From an uncultured Subdoligranulum sp. (GTDB taxonomy: Bacteria; Bacillota; Clostridia; Oscillospirales; Ruminococcaceae): a DNA stretch of 55,209 bases. Positions within the stretch are counted from its first letter, which is position 1; each line of letters opens with the position of its first letter. This document shows, piece after piece, positions 1 through 7,498 of the stretch. The notes under the pieces are model-generated. The model was not told the DNA's origin. It was given only the letters and a program-made list of their open reading frames with translations, and did not search any database. A program made the translations under genes and the position numbers. The stretch lies in the NCBI GenBank assembly GCA_904390925.1, contig CAJFMB010000007.1, forward strand, positions 1-55,209, given 5' to 3'.

Positions 1-28
1 GCACATCTCAGATTTTGGAGGGATGTGC
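1..28. other. 7-bp inverted repeat at the window edge
   Basis: GCACATC at 1-7 is the exact inverse of GATGTGC at 22-28, with a 14-nt loop. It lies in the non-tRNA sequence that replaces the 3' half of the neighbouring tRNA-Leu. It could be an arm site of an integrated element or simply a hairpin; nothing in the window decides. Confidence 0.3.
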
Positions 29-120
29 GGGAGGGATATTAAAACCAAATGAAAATATGAAGTTGTGAAAGCGCCGATTTATCAAGGGTTTTGCCAGGGC
101 ACCCAACATTCTACGAAGTA

Positions 121-161
121 GATTTTGAGTCCGTCTCGTCTGCCAATTCCAACACACCGGC
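121..161 (-). tRNA. Truncated tRNA-Leu (CAA), 5' half only
   Basis: Read on the minus strand from 161, the sequence gives a leucine tRNA 5' half. It has acceptor strand GCCGGTG, a D-stem TTG/CGA around the loop GAATTGGCAGA, anticodon-stem strand ACGGA and anticodon loop CTCAAAA with anticodon CAA (127-125). After this the match fails: the next bases, TCTAC, pair with only 3 of the 5 stem bases. No T-arm (GGTTCGA) and no CACCGGC acceptor partner occur in the remaining 120 bases. The gene is therefore broken or interrupted just 3' of the anticodon, a usual crossover site for tyrosine-recombinase elements. The 3' half could lie beyond the window. Confidence 0.75.
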
Positions 162-173
162 TGATACCTGATT

Positions 174-202
174 ATTGTACCACCTCCCGGCGATAAAATC
201 AA
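174..202 (-). promoter_or_regulatory. Promoter of the broken tRNA-Leu
   Basis: On the minus strand TTGATT (202-197) is followed after exactly 17 bp by TACAAT (179-174). The tRNA 5' end at 161 lies 12 nt past the -10 box, normal for a stable RNA gene. The upstream half of the gene thus still has an intact promoter. Confidence 0.7.
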
Positions 203-234
203 GACCGGCTGCCGCTTTTTTGTCTGCCCGGCAA

Positions 235-301
235 TTTACACAGATTTTACATACAGTTTACGGTACTGTGGTGTCGACAAACCGGGGGAATTCGGTATAA
301 T
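235..301 (+). promoter_or_regulatory. Pho-box-like triple repeat and -10 element
   Basis: TTTACA occurs at 235 and 246 and TTTACG at 257, giving three hexamers with an exact 11-bp period. This matches the direct-repeat architecture bound by PhoB/PhoP response regulators (established for the family). A TATAAT lies at 296-301 without a recognisable -35 hexamer, as expected for an activator-dependent promoter. The next gene is a PhoB/PhoP-type regulator, so autoregulation by phosphate limitation is the inference. Confidence 0.65.
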
Positions 302-367
302 AAAATCAATACCATGCCGGACTGCGCCGTCTGAGGATTGCGGCCCGCAAGAGAAAGAGGAAGCAAC

Positions 368-1063
368 ATGATTTATATCGTCGAGGATGATTCCAGTATC
401 CGCGAGCTGGAAAAGTATGCGCTGCAGACAAACGACTTCGAGGTGGAAGGCTTTGCCGACGGCAAAAGCTTCTGGACGGCGGTGCACAGCCGCCTGCCGG
501 AACTGGTCATTCTGGATGTGATGCTGCCGGATGAGGACGGCATCTCGATTCTGGCCCGGCTGCGGGAGGATGCCTCCACCCGGTCGGTGCCGGTCATCAT
601 GGTCACCGCCAAATCCAGCGAGATTGATGTGGTCCGCGGGCTGGACCACGGTGCGGATGACTATATCACCAAGCCCTTCGGTGTGCTGGAATTCATCAGC
701 CGGGTCAAGGCGGTGCTGCGCCGTGCCGCCGCTGACGCCCCCTCCGCGGCCGGTGTGCTTCGGTTCGGGAACATTGTCATGAATGATCTGTCCCGTACCG
801 TCACGGTGGAGGGCACCCCGGTGGAGCTGACCTTCAAGGAATACTCGCTGCTGCATTTCTTCCTGGAGCATCCCGGCGAGGTGCTGGCCCGGGAACGCAT
901 CATGAAAGCGGTCTGGGACACCGATGACCTGCTGGAATCCCGCACCATCGACATGCATGTGCGTACCCTGCGCCAGAAGCTGGGCGATGCCGGCGACGTG
1001 ATCCAGACGGTGCGCAAGGTGGGCTACAAACTGGATGCGGAGGCCGGCGATGAAGCGAATTGA
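368..1063 (+). CDS. OmpR/PhoB-family response regulator
   Basis: A 231-residue DNA-binding response regulator, the usual length for the family. The receiver domain (about 1-120) has acidic residues E6-D8, phospho-acceptor D50 in ILDVMLP and the conserved lysine in MVTAKS. A winged-helix Trans_reg_C domain (about 135-228) contains the LTFKEYSLL and RTIDMHVRTLRQKLG segments. The ATG at 368 is chosen over an in-frame ATG at 338 because AGAGGAAG lies just upstream of it. The gene overlaps the downstream histidine kinase by 14 nt, so the two are translated from one message. The Pho-like repeats upstream suggest a PhoB/PhoP role in phosphate limitation; no pst or phoU genes are in view to confirm that. 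Other OmpR-family specificities remain possible. Confidence 0.9.
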   Translation: MIYIVEDDSSIRELEKYALQTNDFEVEGFADGKSFWTAVHSRLPELVILDVMLPDEDGISILARLREDASTRSVPVIMVTAKSSEIDVVRGLDHGADDYITKPFGVLEFISRVKAVLRRAAADAPSAAGVLRFGNIVMNDLSRTVTVEGTPVELTFKEYSLLHFFLEHPGEVLARERIMKAVWDTDDLLESRTIDMHVRTLRQKLGDAGDVIQTVRKVGYKLDAEAGDEAN

Positions 1064-2444
1064 AAGCATGGCCCGGCGCATCTGGAAGTGTCTGACCCTG
1101 ATCGCGCTGGTCTGTGTGCTGCTGACCGCGCTGGGCACGGCGGTGCTGTTTCACGGTGCCTTTGGCCGGCAGCTGGACCAGGACCTGTCCCGCACTGCCC
1201 GGGCGGTGGCGGTGGCCTATGACAGCCACGGCGTGGAGGCCCTGGACGACTATATGCCCATGCAGGACTCGCTGCGGCTGACGCTGATCCAGCCGGACGG
1301 TACCGTGTTGTATGACTCCTCCAACGCCGGGGAGCTGGAAAATCATCTGAACCGTCCTGAGGTGCAGGCAGCCCTGACGGAAGGCTCGGGCGCCGCCACC
1401 CGGAAAAGCCGCACGGTGGGTTACGAGACCCATTACTATGCGCTGCGGATGTCGGACGGAAACATCCTGCGCCTGGCGGATGACGCGGACGATCTGTGGA
1501 TGTCCTACACCCAGGCATTGCCCTGGCTGGCAGGCGGAATCCTGGTCATGCTGGTTCTGGGGGCGCTCTTTGCCTGGTGGCTGACCCGGCGGCTGGTGCG
1601 GCCCATCACCTGTATGGCCGATCACCTGGACGACATCGAGGCCTATGTCCCTTATGTGGAGCTGGAACCGCTGGCCTACACGGTACAGCAGGACCGCAAG
1701 CTGCGGGAGGACAACGAGACCATGCGCCGGGAATTCACCGCCAATGTCAGCCACGAACTCAAGACCCCGCTGACCAGCATTTCCGGCTTTGCCGAGATGA
1801 TCGAGACCGGCATGGTCCGGCCGGAGGACATTCCCGGCTTTGCCAAGCGCATCCACAAGGAGGCGCGGCGGATGATCTCGCTGGTGGCGGACATCCTGCA
1901 GCTTTCCGAACTGGACAGCATGCGGGACGAGGACCGGAAAAAGGACTTTGTCGTCCAGCCGGTCCATCTGGACGAGCTGGTGCAGGATGTGGCCGCCAAC
2001 ATGACGGTCAACGCCAAAAAGAATTATGTGACGGTGGAAAGCGATGCACGGCCCACGGTGGTGATGGGCAGCAGCGATCTGTTGTCCGAGCTGATCACCA
2101 ACCTGTGCGACAACGCGGTGCGCTACAACCGGCCCGGCGGACATGTCCGGATGCGCTGCGGTACCGGCGAGGACGGCTGCCCCTGGTTCAGCGTGGAGGA
2201 CAACGGCATCGGTATCCCCAAGGAAAGCCAGACCCGCGTGTTCGAGCGCTTTTACCGGGTGGACAAAAGCCGCAGCAAAGCCACCGGCGGCACCGGTCTG
2301 GGGCTGGCCATTGTCAAGCATATCGCCATGCTGCACGGTGCCCGCATTGACCTGAAAAGCCAGGTGGGGACCGGCACCACCATCCGGGTGACCTTCCCCA
2401 AGCCGGACCTGCCCGCCCAGGACAAGGCGGCAAAAAACAAATAA
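1050..2444 (+). CDS. PhoR-like membrane sensor histidine kinase
   Basis: A 464-residue sensor kinase, cognate to the regulator it overlaps. One transmembrane helix (about 14-36) is followed by an extracytoplasmic sensing segment of about 115 residues, then a second helix (about 158-178). The phospho-acceptor is H235 in VSHELKTPLTSISG. The ATPase domain has the N box (LITNLCDNAVRYN), G1 (VEDNGIGIP), F box (FERFYRVDKSRS) and G2 (GGTGLGLAIVKHI). The start at 1050 is preferred to 1035 because CGGAGG lies 6 nt before it. A sensor with a sizeable extracytoplasmic domain and no accessory partner in view fits the PhoR class, but the ligand is not shown by sequence. Confidence 0.9.
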   Translation: MKRIESMARRIWKCLTLIALVCVLLTALGTAVLFHGAFGRQLDQDLSRTARAVAVAYDSHGVEALDDYMPMQDSLRLTLIQPDGTVLYDSSNAGELENHLNRPEVQAALTEGSGAATRKSRTVGYETHYYALRMSDGNILRLADDADDLWMSYTQALPWLAGGILVMLVLGALFAWWLTRRLVRPITCMADHLDDIEAYVPYVELEPLAYTVQQDRKLREDNETMRREFTANVSHELKTPLTSISGFAEMIETGMVRPEDIPGFAKRIHKEARRMISLVADILQLSELDSMRDEDRKKDFVVQPVHLDELVQDVAANMTVNAKKNYVTVESDARPTVVMGSSDLLSELITNLCDNAVRYNRPGGHVRMRCGTGEDGCPWFSVEDNGIGIPKESQTRVFERFYRVDKSRSKATGGTGLGLAIVKHIAMLHGARIDLKSQVGTGTTIRVTFPKPDLPAQDKAAKNK

Positions 2445-2457
2445 GAAAAAGCGATCG

Positions 2458-2489
2458 GCAGTCTCTTTTGTATGGGAGGCTGCTTTTTT
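2458..2489 (+). terminator. Rho-independent terminator after the two-component genes
   Basis: GCAGTCTC (2458-2465) pairs with GAGGCTGC (2476-2483), with one G-T pair, and is followed at once by TTTTTT. Confidence 0.85.
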
Positions 2490-2555
2490 GTGGCTGTTTC
2501 CGGCTTCTGCCGGTTGGGAAAAGCGCATACCCTGTGTCGAGGGGAGGGAAACGCT

Positions 2556-3650
2556 ATGCCACATCCGCACAAGCCCGGAACCATTGCCGCAGCGGGGGCT
2601 GTCATTGCCTGCCTGATCGGGGCCGGCTTTGCCAGCGGACAGGAAGTGCTGCAGTTTTTCACCGTGTACGGGCGGGAACGGGGGGCAATGGGCGGGGTGC
2701 TGGCATCGGTCCTGTTGGGCGTTGGCACGGCATTGCTGCTCACCGGGCGGCAGAACGCCTTTTCCTGCTGCGGGCCACTGGCGGGACGGCTGCTGGCGGG
2801 GGCGTCTCCGCTGCTGCTGTTCGGGGTCTATACTGTCATGCTGGCCGGGGCCGGGGCACTGGTGCAGACAGGCTTCGGTCTGCCTGCCCTGCTGGGCCGG
2901 GCGGGAATGCTGGTTGTCACGCTGGTCACCGTCCTGGCGGGTCTTGGCCGCATGACTGACATTCTGGGGCGGGCCGGACCCCTGATTGTGGCCTTTGTGC
3001 TGGCGGCGGCGCTGGGAACTCTGCTGACGGCGCCGCCGGCGGAACCGCTTGCTGCCGCTGCGGACCCTCCGGCACGCAGCTGGTGGATGGCGGCGCTTGT
3101 CTATGCGGGGTACAACCTGTTTCTGCTGGCCCCCTTTCTGCAGGCCATGGGCAGCCGTCTGCCTGCCCGCAGCGGTATCATCGCCGCCTGGCTGGGCTGC
3201 GGCGGATTCGGGGCAGCGCTGGTGTTGCTGCACCTGGCTTTCTGCCGGATGCCCACCGCCCTGGCCGATACCGCCCCGGCGGTGGCGCTGGTGGCAGACC
3301 TCTGGCCCCGGGCTGTGGCTGCGGCGGTACCGGTGCTGCTGGCGGGGGGCTATACCACCGCTGCACCGCTGCTGTTCAGCGTCTGCGAGGCACTGCCCGG
3401 CAAAGAAGGTCGTGGCCGCTGGAAAGTTCTGCTGGTGGGTCTGGCAGGGTTTGCCGCCTCGGGGGCTCCCTTCGGGCAGCTGGTGGCGGCACTGTATCCG
3501 CTGATCGGCTGGTTCGGGCTGGCACTGACCGCCGGCGCGGTGGTGGCCCGCCTGGTGGGACCCCCCGTTGACAAACCCTGTTCAGCGTGCTACGATGCCA
3601 GACAGAACTTCACTCCCTCAGAAAGCAAAAAGGACGGTGCATCGCTGTGA
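2556..3650 (+). CDS. YkvI-family integral membrane protein
   Basis: A 364-residue, very hydrophobic protein with about ten predicted helices. The opening segment, AAAGAVIACLIGAGFASGQEV, resembles the first helix of YkvI-type transporters (COG3949, related to amino-acid/sodium symporters), where a broken GAGFASGQE helix is typical. The true substrate is not known for the family. The ATG at 2556 is chosen for the AGGGGAGGG site just upstream; an earlier in-frame ATG at 2472 lies inside the preceding terminator. The 3' end overlaps the GTG of the next gene (GTGA) and carries that gene's likely promoter. Assignment is by sequence character and not by a search. Confidence 0.75.
   Translation: MPHPHKPGTIAAAGAVIACLIGAGFASGQEVLQFFTVYGRERGAMGGVLASVLLGVGTALLLTGRQNAFSCCGPLAGRLLAGASPLLLFGVYTVMLAGAGALVQTGFGLPALLGRAGMLVVTLVTVLAGLGRMTDILGRAGPLIVAFVLAAALGTLLTAPPAEPLAAAADPPARSWWMAALVYAGYNLFLLAPFLQAMGSRLPARSGIIAAWLGCGGFGAALVLLHLAFCRMPTALADTAPAVALVADLWPRAVAAAVPVLLAGGYTTAAPLLFSVCEALPGKEGRGRWKVLLVGLAGFAASGAPFGQLVAALYPLIGWFGLALTAGAVVARLVGPPVDKPCSACYDARQNFTPSESKKDGASL
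3568..3596 (+). promoter_or_regulatory. Internal promoter for the sugar-phosphate kinase
   Basis: TTGACA (3568-3573), 17 bp, TACGAT (3591-3596), placed inside the last codons of the ykvI-like gene and about 50 bp before the kinase start. Confidence 0.6.
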
Positions 3651-4588
3651 TCGTGACAGTTACCATGAACCCCGCCATTGACAGGACCGCCAGCATTGAG
3701 GCTTTGCATCCCCATGCCCTCAACCGGCTGGGCCGGGTGGAACAGGATGTGGGCGGCAAGGGAATCAATGTCTCCAAAATGCTGGCGGCGCTGGGCCGGC
3801 AGAGCATTGCGTGCGGCTTTGCGGCAGGGCAGGCGGGCCGGATGGTGGTGGATACGCTGCGCGCCTGGCCGGGGGGCCGGATCACGCCGGATTTTGTCAG
3901 CCTTTCCGGCGAGACCCGCACCAATCTGAAACTGGTGGAGCCGGACGGCTCCCTGACGGAACTGAATGAATCCGGCCCGGCAGCAACCCCGGAACAGCTG
4001 GAAACCCTGACCCGGAAACTGCTGGACCATGCCGGACCCGGCACCCTGTTTGTGCTGGCGGGCAGCATCGGTCCCGGCGTGCCGCAGGACATTTACCGGA
4101 CGCTGACCGCCCGGCTGCGTGCGGCGGGAAGCCGGGTCCTGGCGGATGCCGACGGCCCCTTGTTTGCCCGGGCGGTGGAGGCCTGCCCCGATGTGGTCAA
4201 GCCCAACGCATACGAACTGTGCCAGTATTTCGGGGTGGAAACCACCGAGGACCCGGATGCGCTGATCCCCATGGGCCTGACCCTGACCGGGCGGGGCGTG
4301 GGGCTTGTCTGCATTTCAATGGGCGGAAAGGGGGCCTGTTTTGTCTCGGGACAGCACGCCTGGTATGCCCCGGCGCTGCCGGTGGCCCCGCGGTCCACAG
4401 TGGGGGCGGGGGACGCCATGCTGGCGGGGGTGGCCTGCGGTCTTGACCGGAACCTGCCGCTGGAGGACTGCCTGCGCCTTGGTATGGCGGCATCGGCGGC
4501 AGCCTGTACCACGTCCGGCACCCGCCCGCCGGAACCGGGCATAACTGAGCAACTGCTGGTTAAGGTGAATTTAGTAAACAAACGTTAA
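3647..4588 (+). CDS. 1-phosphofructokinase/tagatose-6-P kinase family protein (PfkB)
   Basis: A 313-residue ribokinase-fold kinase of the FruK/LacC branch, which phosphorylates a ketohexose phosphate with ATP. It opens with VTVTMNPAIDRT, the hallmark of this branch, and has the GGKGINVS substrate-binding segment. The C-terminal PfkB signature is VGAGDAMLAGVACG, with the catalytic base Asp in GAGD. The start is a GTG at 3647 that overlaps the preceding stop codon, with AAAGGA upstream. No fru or lac genes flank it, so whether it acts on fructose-1-phosphate or tagatose-6-phosphate is not decided. Confidence 0.88.
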   Translation: MIVTVTMNPAIDRTASIEALHPHALNRLGRVEQDVGGKGINVSKMLAALGRQSIACGFAAGQAGRMVVDTLRAWPGGRITPDFVSLSGETRTNLKLVEPDGSLTELNESGPAATPEQLETLTRKLLDHAGPGTLFVLAGSIGPGVPQDIYRTLTARLRAAGSRVLADADGPLFARAVEACPDVVKPNAYELCQYFGVETTEDPDALIPMGLTLTGRGVGLVCISMGGKGACFVSGQHAWYAPALPVAPRSTVGAGDAMLAGVACGLDRNLPLEDCLRLGMAASAAACTTSGTRPPEPGITEQLLVKVNLVNKR

Positions 4589-4593
4589 CGTTT
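4580..4593. promoter_or_regulatory. 14-bp perfect palindrome at the pfkB stop codon
   Basis: AAACGTTAACGTTT is perfectly symmetric and contains the TAA stop of the kinase gene. Its AACGTT half-sites resemble LacI/FruR-type operators. It sits about 110 bp upstream of the promoter of the next gene, so a regulatory role is only a suggestion. Confidence 0.3.
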
Positions 4594-4657
4594 TGTTGAA
4601 AACGGGAATTGATATCAGCATTTTTACAATGGAAAAAGTGCTCTTTGGAGAAATATT

Positions 4658-4677
4658 GAGGAAAATTCCTCTTTTTT
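4658..4677 (+). terminator. Terminator after the pfkB-family gene
   Basis: GAGGA and TCCTC flank a 4-nt AAAT loop and are followed by a run of T. The stem is short, so strength is uncertain. Confidence 0.6.
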
Positions 4678-4701
4678 GACGATGTTGCGCTAGACAAACT
4701 C

Positions 4702-4730
4702 TTTACAGATGCCTAAAAATGGGGTACAAT
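4702..4730 (+). promoter_or_regulatory. Promoter of the DtxR-family regulator
   Basis: TTTACA (4702-4707), 17 bp, TACAAT (4725-4730). Confidence 0.7.
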
Positions 4731-4736
4731 ATTTTT

Positions 4737-4957
4737 AACAGCATAACGCCGCAGCCTTTTGTGCAACCTGAACCGGGAACTTGTTGCGCTCAGCGTCTTT
4801 CATGTCGGAATTTTTGCCGGACAGCAACTGTTACTTCAAACTTCTCTGACTGCATGCCGCTCTTGGCTATGCACTCTGGCTGCCGCCCTGCGGCGGGAAC
4901 GCGGCAACTCACTTGGCGGCATTTTTGCCGCTGCCTGCGAAAGGAGGCCCACCCGCC
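4737..4957 (+). other. Long 5' leader of the DtxR-family gene
   Basis: About 220 nt lie between the promoter and the ATG. A hairpin GCGGCA-TTTT-TGCCGC sits close to the ribosome site, and several GC-rich inverted segments precede it. I recognise no known riboswitch here. Two short open frames cross the leader but lack ribosome sites. Confidence 0.4.
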
Positions 4958-5356
4958 ATGCGCGCAACGGAATCACGCGAGGACTATCTGGAAGCCATTT
5001 TGATGTTGAGTAAGGAAAAAAACTATGTTCGCAGTGTGGACGTGGCGGATCGTTTGGGCGTGACAAAACCCAGCGTCAGCCGTGCCATCAGCCTGCTGCG
5101 GACCGCTGGCATGATCGCCATGGACCCCCACGATGGAGCCCTAACCCTGACCGAGGAGGGGCGCAAGGTCGCCGAGCGGGTATACGGCCGGCATCTTTTG
5201 CTGACCCGCCTGCTGACCGAGCTGGGGGTCAACCCGACAACTGCCGCGCAGGATGCCTGCCGCATTGAGCATGTGGTCAGCGAGGAAACCATGACCCGCC
5301 TGCGGGAACATCTGGAAAAGCACAGCAGCGCCCAAAAGACCGACGACCAGCAGTAA
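4958..5356 (+). CDS. DtxR/MntR-family metal-dependent regulator
   Basis: A 132-residue repressor-type regulator. The N-terminal winged helix reads SREDYLEAILMLS, then VRSVDVADRLGVTKPSVSRAISLL. The dimerisation and metal-binding part contains LTEEGRKVAERVYGRHLLLTRLLTELGV and DACRIEHVVSEET, whose His and Glu positions match the MntR/IdeR ligand set. It lacks the SH3-like third domain of DtxR, as MntR does. The ATG at 4958 follows AAGGAGG by 10 nt. It stands alone between two terminators. A role in Mn2+ or Fe2+ homeostasis is expected; which metal cannot be told by eye. Confidence 0.88.
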   Translation: MRATESREDYLEAILMLSKEKNYVRSVDVADRLGVTKPSVSRAISLLRTAGMIAMDPHDGALTLTEEGRKVAERVYGRHLLLTRLLTELGVNPTTAAQDACRIEHVVSEETMTRLREHLEKHSSAQKTDDQQ

Positions 5357-5377
5357 CACCACAACATCACAAAACAA

Positions 5378-5415
5378 AGCAGATCCCACTGTCCTGTACA
5401 GTGGGATCTGCTTTT
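5378..5415 (+). terminator. Strong terminator after the DtxR-family gene
   Basis: A perfect 15-bp stem (5378-5392 with 5398-5412) with a CCTGT loop, followed by TTT. Confidence 0.85.
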
Positions 5416-5624
5416 CTCTATATAAAAGCCTTTCGGCATTGTTTGTTGTCTGGCCTGCGCCGGGCGGCTGCCCTGGCATGGCGTCAGGCTCAGTGGGAAA
5501 TGCTCTGGCGGTGGAAGATCCCGCATCTTTTTTGCTTGCATCCTTATCTTATTCCGAGGCTGTGGAAAAGAAATCAAAGCCGGATGAAAGAACAGTCAAA
5601 AAACTTTTGCCGTTTCATGAACGG
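5416..5624. other. Gene-free stretch between two convergent terminators
   Basis: About 210 bp between the plus-strand terminator and the metQNI terminator. I see no supported gene, repeat or structured RNA in it. Confidence 0.5.
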
Positions 5625-5672
5625 AAAAAACAGAACGGGCCGTCCGGTCTGCTTGCAAAAACCGGACGGCCC
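5625..5672 (-). terminator. Terminator of the metQNI operon
   Basis: GGGCCGTCCGGT (5637-5648) pairs perfectly with ACCGGACGGCCC (5661-5672). On the minus strand it is followed by GTTCTG and then TTTTTT. Confidence 0.8.
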
Positions 5673-5717
5673 GTGCCGTGCTTTGAAATTCTCTGCCGCT
5701 TTTGGGAAAAACGGCAG

Positions 5718-6428
5718 TTATTTGCGCAAACGCTTATCACAGCGGACTGCCAGCCAGGTGCCCACACTCTGGAACACCTGTACCAGGATCACCAGCAGGG
5801 CGGTGGCCACCACCATGATCAGGTATTTGTACCGGTAGTAACCGTAGTTGATGGCGATCTGACCCAGACCGCCGCCGCCGATGATGCCGGCCATGGCCGA
5901 GTAGCTCAGAATCGTTGTCAGAGCAATGGTCACGTTGGAGATCAGACTGGGCATGCTTTCGGGAACCATGACCTTGGCAATGATCTGGAAGGGGGTGGCG
6001 CCCATGCTCTGGGCGGCCTCCACCACGCCGCCGTCCACCTCACGCAGGCTGGTTTCCACCAGGCGCGCCACAAAGGGGAAGCTGGCGGCCACCAGCGGGA
6101 CAATGGATGCTACCGTGCCGATGGTGGTGCCCAGAATCAGCTGGGCCAGCGGCTGTACCATGATCATCAGGATCAGGAAGGGAACGCTGCGCAGCAGATT
6201 GATGACAATGTTCAAAATCGTCATCAGCCAGCGGGGCAGGGGCAGCAGACCGTTTTTATCGCCCACCACCAGCAGAACGCCCAGCGGCAGCCCGATGACC
6301 AGTGCCAGCAGGGTGGTCAGCGCGGTGGCGTAAAAACTTTCCCAGGTGGCAAAGGGCAGATCCGGCAGTGTGTCCAGCATGGTCTGCCATTCATCGGACG
6401 CGGCAATGGATGCAATCAGTGCGCTCAT
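5718..6428 (-). CDS. metI: Methionine ABC transporter permease
   Basis: A 236-residue membrane permease of the D-methionine/L-methionine ABC importer. It has about five helices and the inner-membrane permease loop EAAQSMGATPFQIIAKVMVPESMP, which contacts the ATPase (EAA motif of the family). It overlaps the metN stop codon by 4 nt (ATGA), so it is translationally coupled. It closes the metQ-metN-metI operon, and a strong terminator lies 45 bp beyond. The order Q-N-I differs from the frequent N-I-Q order. Confidence 0.93.
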   Translation of the reverse strand: MSALIASIAASDEWQTMLDTLPDLPFATWESFYATALTTLLALVIGLPLGVLLVVGDKNGLLPLPRWLMTILNIVINLLRSVPFLILMIMVQPLAQLILGTTIGTVASIVPLVAASFPFVARLVETSLREVDGGVVEAAQSMGATPFQIIAKVMVPESMPSLISNVTIALTTILSYSAMAGIIGGGGLGQIAINYGYYRYKYLIMVVATALLVILVQVFQSVGTWLAVRCDKRLRK

Positions 6429-7435
6429 GCGTGTTCCACCTCCTCAAAGCTCAGGCCCGGATAGGCCCTGATATAGTCAATGGCCCGCTGTGCGGCGGCC
6501 TCGTCCTCCGGCAGGGCCAGCAGCATGCTGCCCAGCGTCTGGCCGTGGACCAGGCGGGTGTCCGCCGCCACAATGGAAACCAGCGCGCCGCACTCGATGG
6601 CCAGGCTGGCCACCAGCGGCTTGTCGGTGGTCTGGGTGCCGTTGAAGGCAACCCGGACCAGCCGGCGCCCGGGCAGAAGCTCGCCCTCGCTGCGGGGGGC
6701 ACCGGCGGGGAATACCAGCCGGCGGGCGGCATCGGTTCTGGGGTTGGAGAAGATTTCCGACACGTCACCCTGTTCCACCACACGGCCGCCGTCCAGGATG
6801 GCCACATGGTTGCAGACTTCCTCCACCACGCTCATCTGGTGGGTGATGATCACCACCGTGATGCCCAGCTCCTGGTTGATTTTCTGGATCAGCTGCAGAA
6901 TCGAGTGGGTGGTGTTGGGGTCCAGGGCACTGGTGGCCTCGTCACACAGAAGCACCTTCGGGTCGGTGGCCAGGGCACGGGCAATGGCAATGCGCTGTTT
7001 CTGTCCGCCGGAAAGCTGTGCCGGGTAGGCGTCCGCCTTGTCCGGCAGACCCACCAGTTCCAGCAGCTGCCGTGCCCGGGCTTCGGCCTGGGCACGGGGC
7101 CGGCCGGCCAGCTCCAGCGGGAAGCAGATGTTTTTCAGGCAGGTGCGCTGCATCAGCAGGTTGAACTGCTGAAAGATCATGGCAATGTCCCGGCGTGCCG
7201 CGCGCAGACCGGCGGGGGACAGACTCTGCATCTGCTGGCCGTTGACGGTGACAGTGCCCTGGTCGGGACGCTCCAGCAGATTGATGCAGCGGACCAGCGT
7301 GGATTTTCCCGCGCCGGACATGCCGATGATGCCGAAAATGTCCCCGTCGCCGATGGACAGATTGATGTCCTCCAACGCGGCCACGGTGCCGTTTGGCGTC
7401 TCGAAGTGCTTGGTAAGGTGTTTAAGCTCGATCAT
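6425..7435 (-). CDS. metN: Methionine ABC transporter ATP-binding protein
   Basis: A 336-residue ATPase. It shows Walker A GMSGAGKST, Q-loop FQQFNLL, signature LSGGQKQRIAIARAL, Walker B VLLCDEATSALD and H-loop VVIITHQM. The C-terminal extension (about 250-336, starting near LPGRRLVRVAFNG) is the NIL/ACT-like domain that binds methionine and inhibits transport in MetN proteins. It starts 63 bp after metQ and is translated with metI. It powers uptake of methionine bound by MetQ. Confidence 0.94.
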   Translation of the reverse strand: MIELKHLTKHFETPNGTVAALEDINLSIGDGDIFGIIGMSGAGKSTLVRCINLLERPDQGTVTVNGQQMQSLSPAGLRAARRDIAMIFQQFNLLMQRTCLKNICFPLELAGRPRAQAEARARQLLELVGLPDKADAYPAQLSGGQKQRIAIARALATDPKVLLCDEATSALDPNTTHSILQLIQKINQELGITVVIITHQMSVVEEVCNHVAILDGGRVVEQGDVSEIFSNPRTDAARRLVFPAGAPRSEGELLPGRRLVRVAFNGTQTTDKPLVASLAIECGALVSIVAADTRLVHGQTLGSMLLALPEDEAAAQRAIDYIRAYPGLSFEEVEHA

Positions 7436-7498
7436 TCGCTGACATTCCTTCCGATGAGATAAGCTGTGGAAACAAGATCCCCGCGGGGCAGGGCCAAA

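Noticed and set aside
1-161. Group I intron in tRNA-Leu
   Set aside because: No P7/P3 core or intron-start sequence is visible in the 120 bases available, and the break position does not match the usual site. It cannot be fully excluded because the left side is cut.
8-202. Possible 64-residue minus-strand protein across the left edge
   Set aside because: Its middle (WNWQTRRTQN) is the translation of tRNA-Leu sequence, a known source of false proteins.
4759-5013. Short proteins in the leader of the DtxR-type gene
   Set aside because: They lack ribosome sites, overlap the real gene in another frame and have no sensible composition.
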